A DNA stretch of 44,974 nt from an uncultured Sulfolobales archaeon (GTDB lineage Archaea > Thermoproteota > Thermoprotei_A > Sulfolobales > Desulfurococcaceae). Of this stretch, positions 1 through 7,256 are shown piece after piece (position 1 is the stretch's first letter; each line of letters begins with the position of its first letter). Below the pieces are notes generated by a model, which had not been told where the DNA came from, ran no database searches, and saw nothing but the letters and a program-made list of their open reading frames with translations. The translations under genes and the position numbers were made by a program. The DNA is taken from assembly GCA_938045475.1 (NCBI GenBank), contig CALIML010000014.1:1-44974 (forward strand). The letters run 5' to 3'.

Positions 1-477
1 CTTCATAGATGTAATTGCTAGCGTGAGAAGCCCCGACATGCCCACGATGTCAGGATCATATCGTTTAACCGCCTCCACGAATTTCGCCGGCGGGACGTCT
101 ACACCCAGATCTATTACCTCGAAGCCGACGACCTCCGCCATGGAGACGACTATGTTCTTACCTATGTCGTGTATATCGCCTTCTACTGTTCCTATGACTA
201 ATTTCCCGGTGACCTCCCTCGCTTTACCCAACTCCCCGAGCTTTTGTCTAGCAAGATCTGATACTGCTTTTAATATTTCGCCGCCGACTATGAGATCGGC
301 TATGAAGAATTCCCCTCTTTCAAATTTCTCACCCATCACTTCTGCTGCTTTAGTGACGGCGTCAAGCACTATCTTGGGGTCGTCTGTTTCCTCGAGAATT
401 CTCTTGGCAATTTCAATGGTCTTTAATTCATTGAGCTCTACGATAGCGTCTACGAGCTCTTTCAAAGACTTCCCCAT
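1..477 (-). CDS. Corrinoid (B12-binding) methyl-carrier protein, C-terminal part cut by window edge
   Basis: Read on the minus strand from ATG at 477, the first 159 residues are in the window and the rest lies beyond position 1. Residues 1-90 form the helical cap domain of methyltransferase cognate corrinoid proteins (MtaC/MtbC/MtmC type). Residues 91-159 begin the Rossmann-like B12 domain and contain the cobalt-ligand motif D101-x-H103-x-x-G106, followed by the SGLLT segment (148-152) that contacts the nucleotide tail of cobalamin in this family. Such proteins take a methyl group from a substrate-specific methyltransferase and pass it to a second one (coenzyme M or tetrahydropterin). The substrate cannot be told from this subunit, and no methyltransferase partner is visible here. 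The TATA-like box at 497-510 is about 26 bp from the ATG, so the transcript is probably leaderless. The family call is firm; the pathway is inference. Confidence 0.9.
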   Translation of the reverse strand, partial: MGKSLKELVDAIVELNELKTIEIAKRILEETDDPKIVLDAVTKAAEVMGEKFERGEFFIADLIVGGEILKAVSDLARQKLGELGKAREVTGKLVIGTVEGDIHDIGKNIVVSMAEVVGFEVIDLGVDVPPAKFVEAVKRYDPDIVGMSGLLTLAITSMK

Positions 478-496
478 ATAGATAATAAAGGCTTCC

Positions 497-510
497 TTAT
501 ATTAAAATTT
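497..510 (-). promoter_or_regulatory. TATA-like box of the corrinoid protein gene
   Basis: On the minus strand the sequence reads AAATTTTAATATAA, an A/T-rich archaeal TATA-type element. Its centre is about 26 bp ahead of the ATG at 477, which fits a leaderless transcript. The call rests on sequence pattern only. Confidence 0.5.
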
Positions 511-539
511 TTACGTTAAATACTATCAAGTGCTGAGCA

Positions 540-832
540 TTATGAATGAAAACATACTTGTCTGAATCCTGGATCAACCGAGAGTTCTAAGTATTTGACT
601 TTGATCTTCACTGCTTCCTCTATTCCCCTACCCGAGCCCGGTAGATTTTAACGCCACTTTCGCATTAACAGTCGCACTTTCCCCTATAGTGTTTCATTAC
701 TCGGTCTCTAACTATGGAGTGATATATCTTGCCAAGAGTCTCGCTGCAGTAAAACTCTTTTGTTGGCTGTATCATCCACTAGCTGAGTATTTGAGGGAAT
801 TTTTCAACAATTCTCACGGCTTTGAAAACTAG
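540..832 (-). pseudogene. Possible decayed coding remnant, family not recognised
   Basis: This gap between the corrinoid gene and the UPF0216 gene holds no intact reading frame. On the minus strand several protein-like pieces appear in different frames, interrupted by stops. One piece reads IEEAVKIKVKYLELSVDPGF (about 555-630). An upstream piece includes AVRIVEKFPQILS, then a stop, then a segment with SIVRDRVMKHYRGKCDC. Amino-acid-like composition in shifting frames suggests an old gene broken by frameshifts. I cannot name the family, and chance remains possible. Confidence 0.25.
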
Positions 833-870
833 TTGGCAGTTTATTTCAATGATTCCGCCTTCAATAAGGA

Positions 871-1278
871 CTATTCAGCAATGAATACTACCGTAGTTGT
901 TGTTCTGAACACTCTCCTCAGCTCATTTATCTGCGGCCCATATATGAATAATGGTTCCTTCAAGTGGCTTAGTTTAAAGAACCTGGAGACTACTTTAGCT
1001 GCCGCAGGTTCTCTCACTACTGCTGCCCCCTCTCCATACTTTGGATTAACTTCAATTATTATTGGAATTCGAATCATGGCTTCATCGCCTGGATCGATGT
1101 ATTGATATAGAAGCTCTATTTCACTTGGATCAATTAAATGAATACTGCCATCCCTTAAAACAATGAATGGATTCTTCTGCCTGCGCAGTTCTCCTAGAGT
1201 AGGCCTAGTATAGGGTAAGTGTTTATTGATTATCCTTAAGAAGTCCTTCAATAGCTCCTCAATGTATTTATCGCTCAC
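871..1278 (-). CDS. UPF0216 (DUF61) family protein
   Basis: A 135-residue protein matching the archaeal UPF0216/DUF61 family. It has the N-terminal helix, the conserved RPTLGELRRQ segment (about residues 25-34) and the central region around IPIIIEVNP, and its length is usual for the family. The function is unknown. The GTG start overlaps the stop of the upstream ATPase subunit D gene by four bases (GTGA), and an AGGAGG site sits about 8 bp before it, inside that gene. Translational coupling with atpD is therefore likely. The family assignment is from memory of its conserved blocks; no role can be inferred from the sequence beyond the pairing. Confidence 0.8.
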   Translation of the reverse strand: MSDKYIEELLKDFLRIINKHLPYTRPTLGELRRQKNPFIVLRDGSIHLIDPSEIELLYQYIDPGDEAMIRIPIIIEVNPKYGEGAAVVREPAAAKVVSRFFKLSHLKEPLFIYGPQINELRRVFRTTTTVVFIAE

Positions 1279-1901
1279 AGAGCTTTCCTCCTAGTTAACA
1301 CTTGTTTAACTCTCTTCATTCTAGCCTTCTCCTCTCTCTCACGCTCTTCAAACTTCATTCTCAGATACCTCACAGTCCTTTCAATTGCCGGTATGAGGTA
1401 GTACTCCAATGCATTGACCTTTCTTTTAGTCTTAACTATCTCCTTACCTAGAGATTCTACAGCTTTATCCGCTCTACCCAAGTTAACTATGTTGCTCAAC
1501 AATTCAACTACCTGGGCTCTATAGGTTTGTATGTAGGGGATCACTTGTTCTTCAATATAACTGGGTTTTGAGACTATCGCTGAATGAGTCTTGACCCCCA
1601 TTATGTTCTCCAATCCAACGACTGCAGTCATAGGTTTTGACGTAAGGCCCTTCATGTAGTCGAAAATGCTTTCTCCGTAGGCTCCATAAAGGATCAATGT
1701 ATCTAAGTACACCTTTGTAAGCTTTGAGTAAACAGCTTTCCTAAGTTCAACAGCCTCCCTAAGCCTCGTGAAGAACTCGTTAACTAATATAGTCAGCCTC
1801 TCTCTAAGTATTTTATGGACTTTTCTAGCTAGATCAAGTCTCCTCCTTAATTTAATTAACTCAATTTTAGTCGGCCTAACTCTCTGGAGAGATGTCGACA
1901 A
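1275..1901 (-). CDS. atpD: A-type (archaeal) ATP synthase subunit D
   Basis: A 208-residue, almost entirely helical protein whose N-terminus (RVRPTKIELIKLRRRLDLA) is the signature of the A/V-type ATPase D subunit, the central rotor shaft that couples the catalytic A3B3 head to the membrane ring. A long coiled-coil N-terminal helix (about 8-75) and a C-terminal one (about 145-205) flank a middle region, as expected. The start is TTG at 1901 with a GGGAG site 6 bp before it and a TATA-like box near 1930-1940. No other ATPase subunit is in the window, so the operon is split in this genome or the remaining genes lie elsewhere. The gene overlaps the UPF0216 gene downstream. Confidence 0.93.
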   Translation of the reverse strand: MSTSLQRVRPTKIELIKLRRRLDLARKVHKILRERLTILVNEFFTRLREAVELRKAVYSKLTKVYLDTLILYGAYGESIFDYMKGLTSKPMTAVVGLENIMGVKTHSAIVSKPSYIEEQVIPYIQTYRAQVVELLSNIVNLGRADKAVESLGKEIVKTKRKVNALEYYLIPAIERTVRYLRMKFEEREREEKARMKRVKQVLTRRKAL

Positions 1902-1976
1902 CGCTTACTCCCAGACGAAGCTAGTGACTTATTAGTTTATAAACGTCGTGTTTATAGTGAAGAATGCTCTATGTTC

Positions 1977-2339
1977 TCATTCTCCAACATAGTTCTTTAA
2001 ATCAACTTCTCTTCCGCGTTTAACGAACTTTAATTTCACTTCAGGTTTTACTTGTACGCCAAGCTTGTTTAAGAGGAGTAGCGTTGTGTATCCATCGAAC
2101 TCCTTTACGAGTCCTCTATTCAAGAGCTCGTAAAAGACTTTTACAACTAATTCATAATCTCTTGGGTAAAGAGCCTTTGCTTTCTCCATAAATTCCCTAG
2201 CTCTATCATCAGTTAGCTTGTTCCATACTTCCCTCTCAATATCATTGAATGCTTCAGAGGCTCTTTCCTCAATTACTCTGCGGATCATTTTCTTCATGAC
2301 TCTTAGCTTAAGTTCTTCAGGTAACTCTTCAGACACCAT
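1977..2339 (-). CDS. Conserved hypothetical small helical protein
   Basis: About 120 residues with a charged helical N-terminal half and a basic C-terminal tail (VKRGREVDLKNYVG). I do not recognise a family. Start choice: ATG at 2339, or GTG at 2345 just ahead of it. No Shine-Dalgarno site is seen, but a TATAAAA box at about 2363-2372 is 25-30 bp upstream, so the message is probably leaderless. The start lies at the edge of the diverged repeat that begins at 2344, which means part of this promoter may derive from the repeat. It shares the strand with atpD but is separated by 75 bp that carry their own TATA-like box. Confidence 0.7.
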   Translation of the reverse strand: MVSEELPEELKLRVMKKMIRRVIEERASEAFNDIEREVWNKLTDDRAREFMEKAKALYPRDYELVVKVFYELLNRGLVKEFDGYTTLLLLNKLGVQVKPEVKLKFVKRGREVDLKNYVGE

Positions 2340-2343
2340 TAGC

Positions 2344-2600
2344 ACCGTTGTCGGGTAGTTAACGTTTTATAGCTATTTATAGCCATCTGTTCCACCTATT
2401 TAAATGCTTCACGGAGTGGCTTCCGCTGCCAACAGTGGGGGATGGCGCATAGGGAGGCCTAAGGCCGCGGCATGCTCACTTGGCTCAAAGCCGCACATAG
2501 AGCACGCTCCAAGTGACAACGCTCATCACCATGTAAGTGAATGGGGGGAGTAATTATAAAGTTAACTATTATTTAGTAACTGCTAAAATATCTTATCATG
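2344..2600 (-). repeat. Repeat copy A, diverged partner of 40068-40256 (mobile-element remnant)
   Basis: The first 17 bases (ACCGTTGTCGGGTAGTT, 2344-2360) are identical to 40068-40084. Further collinear blocks follow in the same order: TCCACCT, a CGGAGTGG/CGTGGACT block, a (A/G)GAGCAC block, CTCATCAC, then a TATAAAGTTAACT/TATAAAGCTAACT block and CTGCTAAAATATC/CTGAAGTATC. On the minus strand a TATA-like box (CTTTATAA) lies just ahead of GTGATGAG in both copies. The segment is richer in GC than its surroundings and contains stems such as GGCCT-A-AGGCC and CACTTGG/CCAAGTG. The relation to a TnpB 3' end is argued from copy B. It fills most of the 330-bp gap before the XPF gene. Confidence 0.6.
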
Positions 2601-2668
2601 GAGTGTAGTTAATTGCTTCTATAAACTATAAGATTAACGCTTCAATCAATAATGTTAGCGGAGGTGTT

Positions 2669-3388
2669 GTGGAGTTGAGCACGCACTTACTTGTTCCAGT
2701 AGACCTAGTTATTGATTCACGCGAAGACTCTAAGAACCCCGAGTTTAGAGTTGAGTTAACTAAGAGAGGGCTGAAGGCATCTATTCAAAGCCTTCCAGCA
2801 GGGGACTTCCTCCTACTGGCCAGAGAGGATTTAAAGCCTCTGCTTGTTGAGAGAAAAAGCATTGATGACTTACTAAATAGCATCAGGGACAACAGGCTGT
2901 GGGATCAATCTAAGTTGTTGAAGGAGGCCTGTGAACTAGATGGATACCAGCCAGTGATAGTCCTGGAGGGGTGGCTTGGAGTTGTTGAAAGAAGGAGTGG
3001 CTGGAGAATACAGTCAGTTCTCAGAGCTATAGATAGCATTGTACTCGACTACGGAATACCGATAATTAATACTCCAAGTAAGAGTGCAACAATTGAATGG
3101 CTTGCCGCAAAAGCTAAGAGTCTTGGGAGAGTTGAGGAGAAGAAGGCTTTTAGAATGAGAGTTGAGAAGAAACCCATGGAAATACGTGAAAGAATACTGT
3201 ACGTTGCCGAAGGCCTCGCTGGCCCCACTTTAGCTAGAAAGCTACTTGAATACTTTGGAACGCTGAAGTCAATAGCTAATGCAAGCACCCTGGACTTAAT
3301 GAAAGTTGAAGGAATAGGTGAAAAAAGAGCTAGTGAAATATATGCTATATTCAACACTCCTTGGAAGACCTCTACGAACATCCAGTAA
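2669..3388 (+). CDS. xpf: XPF/ERCC4-type 3'-flap structure-specific endonuclease, helicase-less crenarchaeal form
   Basis: A 239-residue nuclease for branched DNA in repair and fork processing. Residues 10-140 are the ERCC4 nuclease domain, with DSRE (16-19), GDF (45-47) and the catalytic motif ERKSIDD (61-67). Residues about 170-232 are a tandem helix-hairpin-helix domain (GIGEKRASEI). There is no helicase domain, as in crenarchaeal homologues, which work with PCNA. The very short tail after the HhH domain shows no clear PIP box. The start is GTG at 2669, but TTG at 2675 has better spacing from the GGAGGTG site (2660-2666). It stands alone between repeat A and a long gene-free region. Confidence 0.93.
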   Translation: MELSTHLLVPVDLVIDSREDSKNPEFRVELTKRGLKASIQSLPAGDFLLLAREDLKPLLVERKSIDDLLNSIRDNRLWDQSKLLKEACELDGYQPVIVLEGWLGVVERRSGWRIQSVLRAIDSIVLDYGIPIINTPSKSATIEWLAAKAKSLGRVEEKKAFRMRVEKKPMEIRERILYVAEGLAGPTLARKLLEYFGTLKSIANASTLDLMKVEGIGEKRASEIYAIFNTPWKTSTNIQ

Positions 3389-3841
3389 GCAAAGCCACCA
3401 ACCGTGTTTTATAGCGAAGATTTATTAAATCACTCTCTTGCCCTAATCCATTAAAGACTGCTCCACCCACTTCCTCCACGGACCAGCCATAAAAGCCTCT
3501 TGCCAGTCATACTTTAATTACATAGTGGAAGGCTAAGTGGATGCACTTAGCCAACTATAACATAAAACCCCTTCTGCAGAGCGGTGGTAAAGAAGATGAT
3601 CCCTATGTGGAAGAAGCGGATGAGGCCCCTGGGAGGGGAGGAGCCTCATGATTCCCAAGGGCGGAGCAGTTGGCATCAATTGATACTAACTGATATGAAG
3701 CTCGAACCCGAGAGACTTAGAAAGCATCATTAGCAGGGCGTTAAAGGAAGCTGAGCTATGCATCGAGCAAAGGACCTTTGGATTAAATGAAATGACCTAA
3801 GCCTATAGCTCTATGCACTTAGTTCCAAGACATGTCCAACC
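3389..3841. other. Gene-free stretch with strong hairpins and a possible coding remnant
   Basis: No intact gene is visible in 450 bp. There are two clear hairpins. One has an 8-bp stem GGCTAAGT/ACTTAGCC with a 6-base loop (about 3532-3553). The other has stem ATGAGGC/GCCTCAT enclosing CCCT-ggg-AGGG (about 3620-3650). Downstream on the plus strand an open piece reads SIISRALKEAELCIEQRTFG before a stop at about 3800, preceded in another frame by LEPERLRK. That suggests a frameshifted gene end, with a family I cannot name. The stretch may combine a structured RNA and a decayed gene; neither reading is secure. Confidence 0.35.
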
Positions 3842-4573
3842 TTAAGCCTCGGGTTCTACATCGATGTGCTTACAATACTTTTTTAGTATGGATTTAAGTA
3901 TCATCGACGTGCTATAAAGCTTGCCTTCAAGTCTTTCTCTGACTCTCTCTATTCTTACTTTACATAAGCCCTTCTTGCATAGCTCTTCCTTTAGAAAGCT
4001 TTCGGCGGGCCATTGATCTGGACCTAGGAGTATTAAGTCGGGTTCTACTTCTACAACAGGTTTTAGAAAGTCGGATGGATCTCCTAGAATAGCTTTATAG
4101 ACGTATGGGAGTTGGGAAACTACTTGGAGTCTCTGTCCTTCAGGGACTAATGGATCTCTTCCCTTAAACTTCCTTATGCTTGAATCTCTTGCAACAATTA
4201 CGTACACCCTCCCCCTCTTCCATGCCTCCCGTAGAAAGTATAAGTGGCCTGGGTGAATTACTTCAAATCCTCCGGCCACTAGTACCTTAAGCCTATTAGC
4301 TACTTCAGAGGAGGTTCTCCAAGAGATCTCTGCTTTCCCCAAGTACTTCAAGCTATCAAGTAATCCTTCTGCATAAGCTATGCACGATAATGCTGCCACA
4401 GGATCCCTTCCTTCACTTAAGTAATATTCTGCATCCATAGAGTATAGAGTTGCTTGCTCAATTAAGGCCTTGTACTCTTCAGGGACCCCTCTCTCCACTA
4501 CATCCATTAAAGCGAGCCTGAAGCTCTCTACATAGAGTCTAGCTCTCTCAGCTATGTCCATATCTTTTACCAC
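3842..4573 (-). CDS. DUF357 domain fused to archaeal FAD synthase-type cytidylyltransferase (RibL-like)
   Basis: 243 residues in two parts. Residues 5-85 are a helical DUF357 domain (acidic, with GRDPVAALSCIAYAEGLLD). From about residue 95 a nucleotidyltransferase domain follows, with the family HxGH motif as HPGH (107-110) in VLVAGGFEVIHPGHLYFL and the ARDSSI segment that contacts the nucleotide. Archaeal RibL joins AMP from ATP to FMN to give FAD; homologues in related archaea are often free-standing and about 150 residues. The fusion suggests that DUF357 serves flavin or nucleotide metabolism, which is inference. The start is GTG at 4573; ATG at 4561 is an alternative. It is transcribed away from the next gene, with the shared promoter region at 4574-4744. 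Confidence 0.8.
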   Translation of the reverse strand: MVKDMDIAERARLYVESFRLALMDVVERGVPEEYKALIEQATLYSMDAEYYLSEGRDPVAALSCIAYAEGLLDSLKYLGKAEISWRTSSEVANRLKVLVAGGFEVIHPGHLYFLREAWKRGRVYVIVARDSSIRKFKGRDPLVPEGQRLQVVSQLPYVYKAILGDPSDFLKPVVEVEPDLILLGPDQWPAESFLKEELCKKGLCKVRIERVRERLEGKLYSTSMILKSILKKYCKHIDVEPEA

Positions 4574-4744
4574 GCTGTCTTCATACCCTAGGCATATAGT
4601 ATGAGGTAGTAAGCTATTAAAACCGCTACTTCCAAAGCCCTCTCTAAGCTATGTGAATGCTCAAGTGGAATGCTGATGCAAATAATAGTTGCTAGAGGAG
4701 CAAGTTATTATAGCTTTGCAAACTACTTTGCTTAGGTGAATTGC

Positions 4745-5989
4745 TTGAGAATAGCCGCCTTCCTACTAGCCAGCAAAGTACATGGAGAAAGCTACGTAAG
4801 AGCTCTTAGTAGAAAAATAATTAGTTGCCTCAGCAACTGTGCTGACGTAGATGTATTTGCCTCATTGGATGGGGAAATAACTGGTGTAGACTATAGTGTG
4901 TATGAATACGCTGTCTTAATTCACTTAACTGGTGGAACGAGCGGGGCTGCTAAGAAAATAATTGACTCACTAAATAGGCCTGCAATGCTTGTAGCTCATG
5001 GAGAGCACAATAGTTTGCCGAGCGCTCTATCAGTTAGAGGGTGGGCTAGAGAACTTGGCAAAAGAATTGCATTAATGTACTCTCCGTCGCTTAACAAACT
5101 ATGTGAAGTGTTTAACTCAGCTTACAGGGGTCTTAAGGCAGTTGAATACTTGAGAGGCCTTAACGTGCTGGAAGTAAACAGCGATGGGTCGATCAGCGAT
5201 GGAGCTAGATCGTTCGTTAAATTCTTTGGCGCTAAAGTTAAGGCAATTAGCTACAGGGAATTGCTGAAAGCGCTCGTTGATGTAAGTGAGGAAGAAGTGA
5301 GTAAGGTAGTTGAAGAACTAGGTGAGGCAATCCCCTTACTTGGGGGGGTGGGTACAGAGTTGAGGAATTCCATCAAAGTATATGTAGCGTTAAAGAAGGC
5401 TGTACTGGGCAGTGGAGCTAATTCTCTCTCAATAGACTGCTTCCCAATGATTATTGAACATGGCGTTACTCCATGCATAGCTGTGGCTTTACTAAATGAC
5501 TCAGGGATTCCGGCGGCCTGCGAAAACGACTTCAATAGTCTTCCCCTACTAGTGCTAAGCCAATTAATTACGGGCGCGCCGGGCTGGATCGCTAACATAA
5601 GTGAAGTACTGCCGAGCGGATATGTGAGGCTATCGCACTGCACAATAGCTCTTAAACTAGGCTTCAGCTGCCTATTAATGAAGCACTTTGAGACAGGGAG
5701 GCCTTTAAGCATTTCATGCAGCCTCCTCCATAGGAAGGTGCTGGTGGCCAGGTTTTCAAATAACTACAGAGCTCTCGATGTATATAGAGCAGTAGTTAAT
5801 TCATCCGGCTTATTGAGCACTAGTCAGTGCAGAACGCAGGCCTTAGTGAGACTCCAATCAATTGATCTAGGCGAATTCTTGGATAGAGCTTCCGGCAACC
5901 ACCACGTAGTCATCCCCTGGATTAAGGGGGCGGATGAATCCATTAAGGCCTTCTCATGGGCTTTAGGCGTTAAGCTAAACATGTATTAA
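4745..5989 (+). CDS. L-fucose/L-arabinose isomerase-like protein
   Basis: About 415 residues resembling the archaeal members of the fucose isomerase family (COG2407). Recognisable are the N-terminal segment with LTGGTSGAA (about residues 60-68), and the C-terminal block with SIDCFP, TPC, ACEND and GAPGW followed by the SHCTIALKL segment, which form the metal-binding barrel in isomerases. The natural substrate of these archaeal proteins is not established. TTG at 4745 is preferred because AGGTG lies 6 bp upstream; GTG at 4736 is possible. It leads a plus-strand series with thiL and a small protein, with only 33 bp to the next gene, so co-transcription is likely. Confidence 0.7.
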   Translation: MRIAAFLLASKVHGESYVRALSRKIISCLSNCADVDVFASLDGEITGVDYSVYEYAVLIHLTGGTSGAAKKIIDSLNRPAMLVAHGEHNSLPSALSVRGWARELGKRIALMYSPSLNKLCEVFNSAYRGLKAVEYLRGLNVLEVNSDGSISDGARSFVKFFGAKVKAISYRELLKALVDVSEEEVSKVVEELGEAIPLLGGVGTELRNSIKVYVALKKAVLGSGANSLSIDCFPMIIEHGVTPCIAVALLNDSGIPAACENDFNSLPLLVLSQLITGAPGWIANISEVLPSGYVRLSHCTIALKLGFSCLLMKHFETGRPLSISCSLLHRKVLVARFSNNYRALDVYRAVVNSSGLLSTSQCRTQALVRLQSIDLGEFLDRASGNHHVVIPWIKGADESIKAFSWALGVKLNMY

Positions 5990-6022
5990 TAGCTGTTAGA
6001 AACCCTATAGCGTAGCCCAGGT

Positions 6023-7021
6023 GTGCTTAGAGTGTTGTTGAGTGAGGAGGACGTCGTACTAAGAGTTATGAAGTACTTAAGCAAGCAGAGCTTTGGAGAA
6101 CGCCTGGGGCCGGGGGATGATGCTAGAGACATAGTGCCGCGCTCCCATAGATTAATCGTCAGCATAGATGGCTATAGCGTAGAGTCAGTTAAGCTCCCCT
6201 GGAGAGATCTAAGCGATATAGGCTGGTGTTCAGTAACTAGTGCTGTGAGCGACGTTGTGTCGAAGGGAGGGTTCCCCTACGGAGTCCTTGTATCTATAGG
6301 AATCCCTAGGAGTTGGAGCTTAAGTGATGTTGATGAGCTTTATAGAGGCATATCTGAGGCTTGTTCATTCTACAATTGTAGGTTGCTGGGCGGAGACACT
6401 AATTCAGCTGCTGAAGCATGGATAAGTGTAGCAGCAATAGGGTTTACAAGCAATGCCTACCCTCCAAGTAGGGGCGGGGCTCTTGATGGAGACGCGCTAA
6501 TAGTTGTAGGGACTTATGGACCCCAAGGAGTAGTGGCAATAGATGGATTTAGAGCGTCCAGTGAGTTGAAATGGGTTGTGGAAGCTACTAAAAGGCCTAG
6601 GGCAATAATTGATGTAGCAACAGTAATCTCTAGGTGGAGCAGAGCCATACATGCATCAATGGATGTAAGCGATGGACTCTCCTATACTCTCTACATAATG
6701 TCAGTTAGTTCAAGTAGGTGCATTGAATTAAGCGATCTCCCTCTATACGTAAAGGAACTAGAAGAGTACTGTGGTAGGAGCACGGAGTGCATTGCTGAAA
6801 GAGTTTTAAATGGAGGTGAGGAGTATGGAGTAGCCATAGCTGTTGACTCAAGGCATTTAAATAGAGTTTTGAAAGAAATGGATGCTATGAAAATACCCTT
6901 TAGAACAGTGGGTGTTGTAAGGAATTGTGATAAGCCTGGAGTTACGTATAAAGGCATGTCTATAAAGGTTAGAAGGTGGGATCAGTTTTATGGATGGAGG
7001 GACGCTAAAGATACTTATTAA
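6023..7021 (+). CDS. thiL: Thiamine-monophosphate kinase (ThiL, AIR synthase-related fold)
   Basis: 332 residues. ThiL phosphorylates thiamine monophosphate to the cofactor thiamine diphosphate. Visible family features are GPGDDA (about residues 29-34) near the N-terminus, an SIDGYS segment where ThiL usually has a DxxxE/H variant, WCSVTSAVSDVVSKGG for the Mg-ATP site, LLGGDT (about 123-128), MDVSDGLS (about 214-221) and NGGEEYG near the C-terminus. Length is typical. The start is GTG at 6023 with AGGTG overlapping it; GTG at 6032 would have better spacing. The 3' end overlaps the next gene by 32 bp, consistent with one transcript. Confidence 0.88.
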   Translation: MLRVLLSEEDVVLRVMKYLSKQSFGERLGPGDDARDIVPRSHRLIVSIDGYSVESVKLPWRDLSDIGWCSVTSAVSDVVSKGGFPYGVLVSIGIPRSWSLSDVDELYRGISEACSFYNCRLLGGDTNSAAEAWISVAAIGFTSNAYPPSRGGALDGDALIVVGTYGPQGVVAIDGFRASSELKWVVEATKRPRAIIDVATVISRWSRAIHASMDVSDGLSYTLYIMSVSSSRCIELSDLPLYVKELEEYCGRSTECIAERVLNGGEEYGVAIAVDSRHLNRVLKEMDAMKIPFRTVGVVRNCDKPGVTYKGMSIKVRRWDQFYGWRDAKDTY

Positions 7022-7256
7022 AGGATCAAGGAATTACCTTAGGTGGACTATTGAGCAATGGCTTTATGAAGTCAAAGACATTGTTGAAAACGAGTATGGG
7101 GTAAGGTTAACCATTGAAGTAGTCGATGGAGATGAAGAGTGTCCATTAGTGATGTATGGCGGCAGAATATTCTTTGAAGGATTGCCTGGGGAAGAAGGGT
7201 ATTTAATAGAGATATTGAAGAGAATTGTTGAAGAAGCTTTAGAAGCTAATCCATGA
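6990..7256 (+). CDS. Small conserved hypothetical protein
   Basis: 88 residues, acidic, predicted alpha/beta: TLKILIKGSRNYLRWTIEQW, then a strand-turn with VDGDEECPLVMYGGRIFFEG, then a C-terminal helix. The single CPLV segment and the size resemble thioredoxin-fold-like archaeal proteins, but there is no CxxC, so a redox role is not supported. The start ATG at 6990 lies inside the end of thiL (32-bp overlap). The 3' end overlaps the convergent glycosyltransferase gene by 11 bp. I cannot assign a function; operon membership with thiL is the only clue. Confidence 0.6.
   Translation: MDGGTLKILIKGSRNYLRWTIEQWLYEVKDIVENEYGVRLTIEVVDGDEECPLVMYGGRIFFEGLPGEEGYLIEILKRIVEEALEANP

Noticed and set aside
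23-481. A 152-codon plus-strand frame rich in Ser and Thr
   Set aside because: It is the shadow of the corrinoid protein gene on the minus strand, which has clear family motifs.
3049-3381. A 110-codon minus-strand frame within xpf
   Set aside because: Antisense shadow of the HhH part of XPF; composition is not protein-like.
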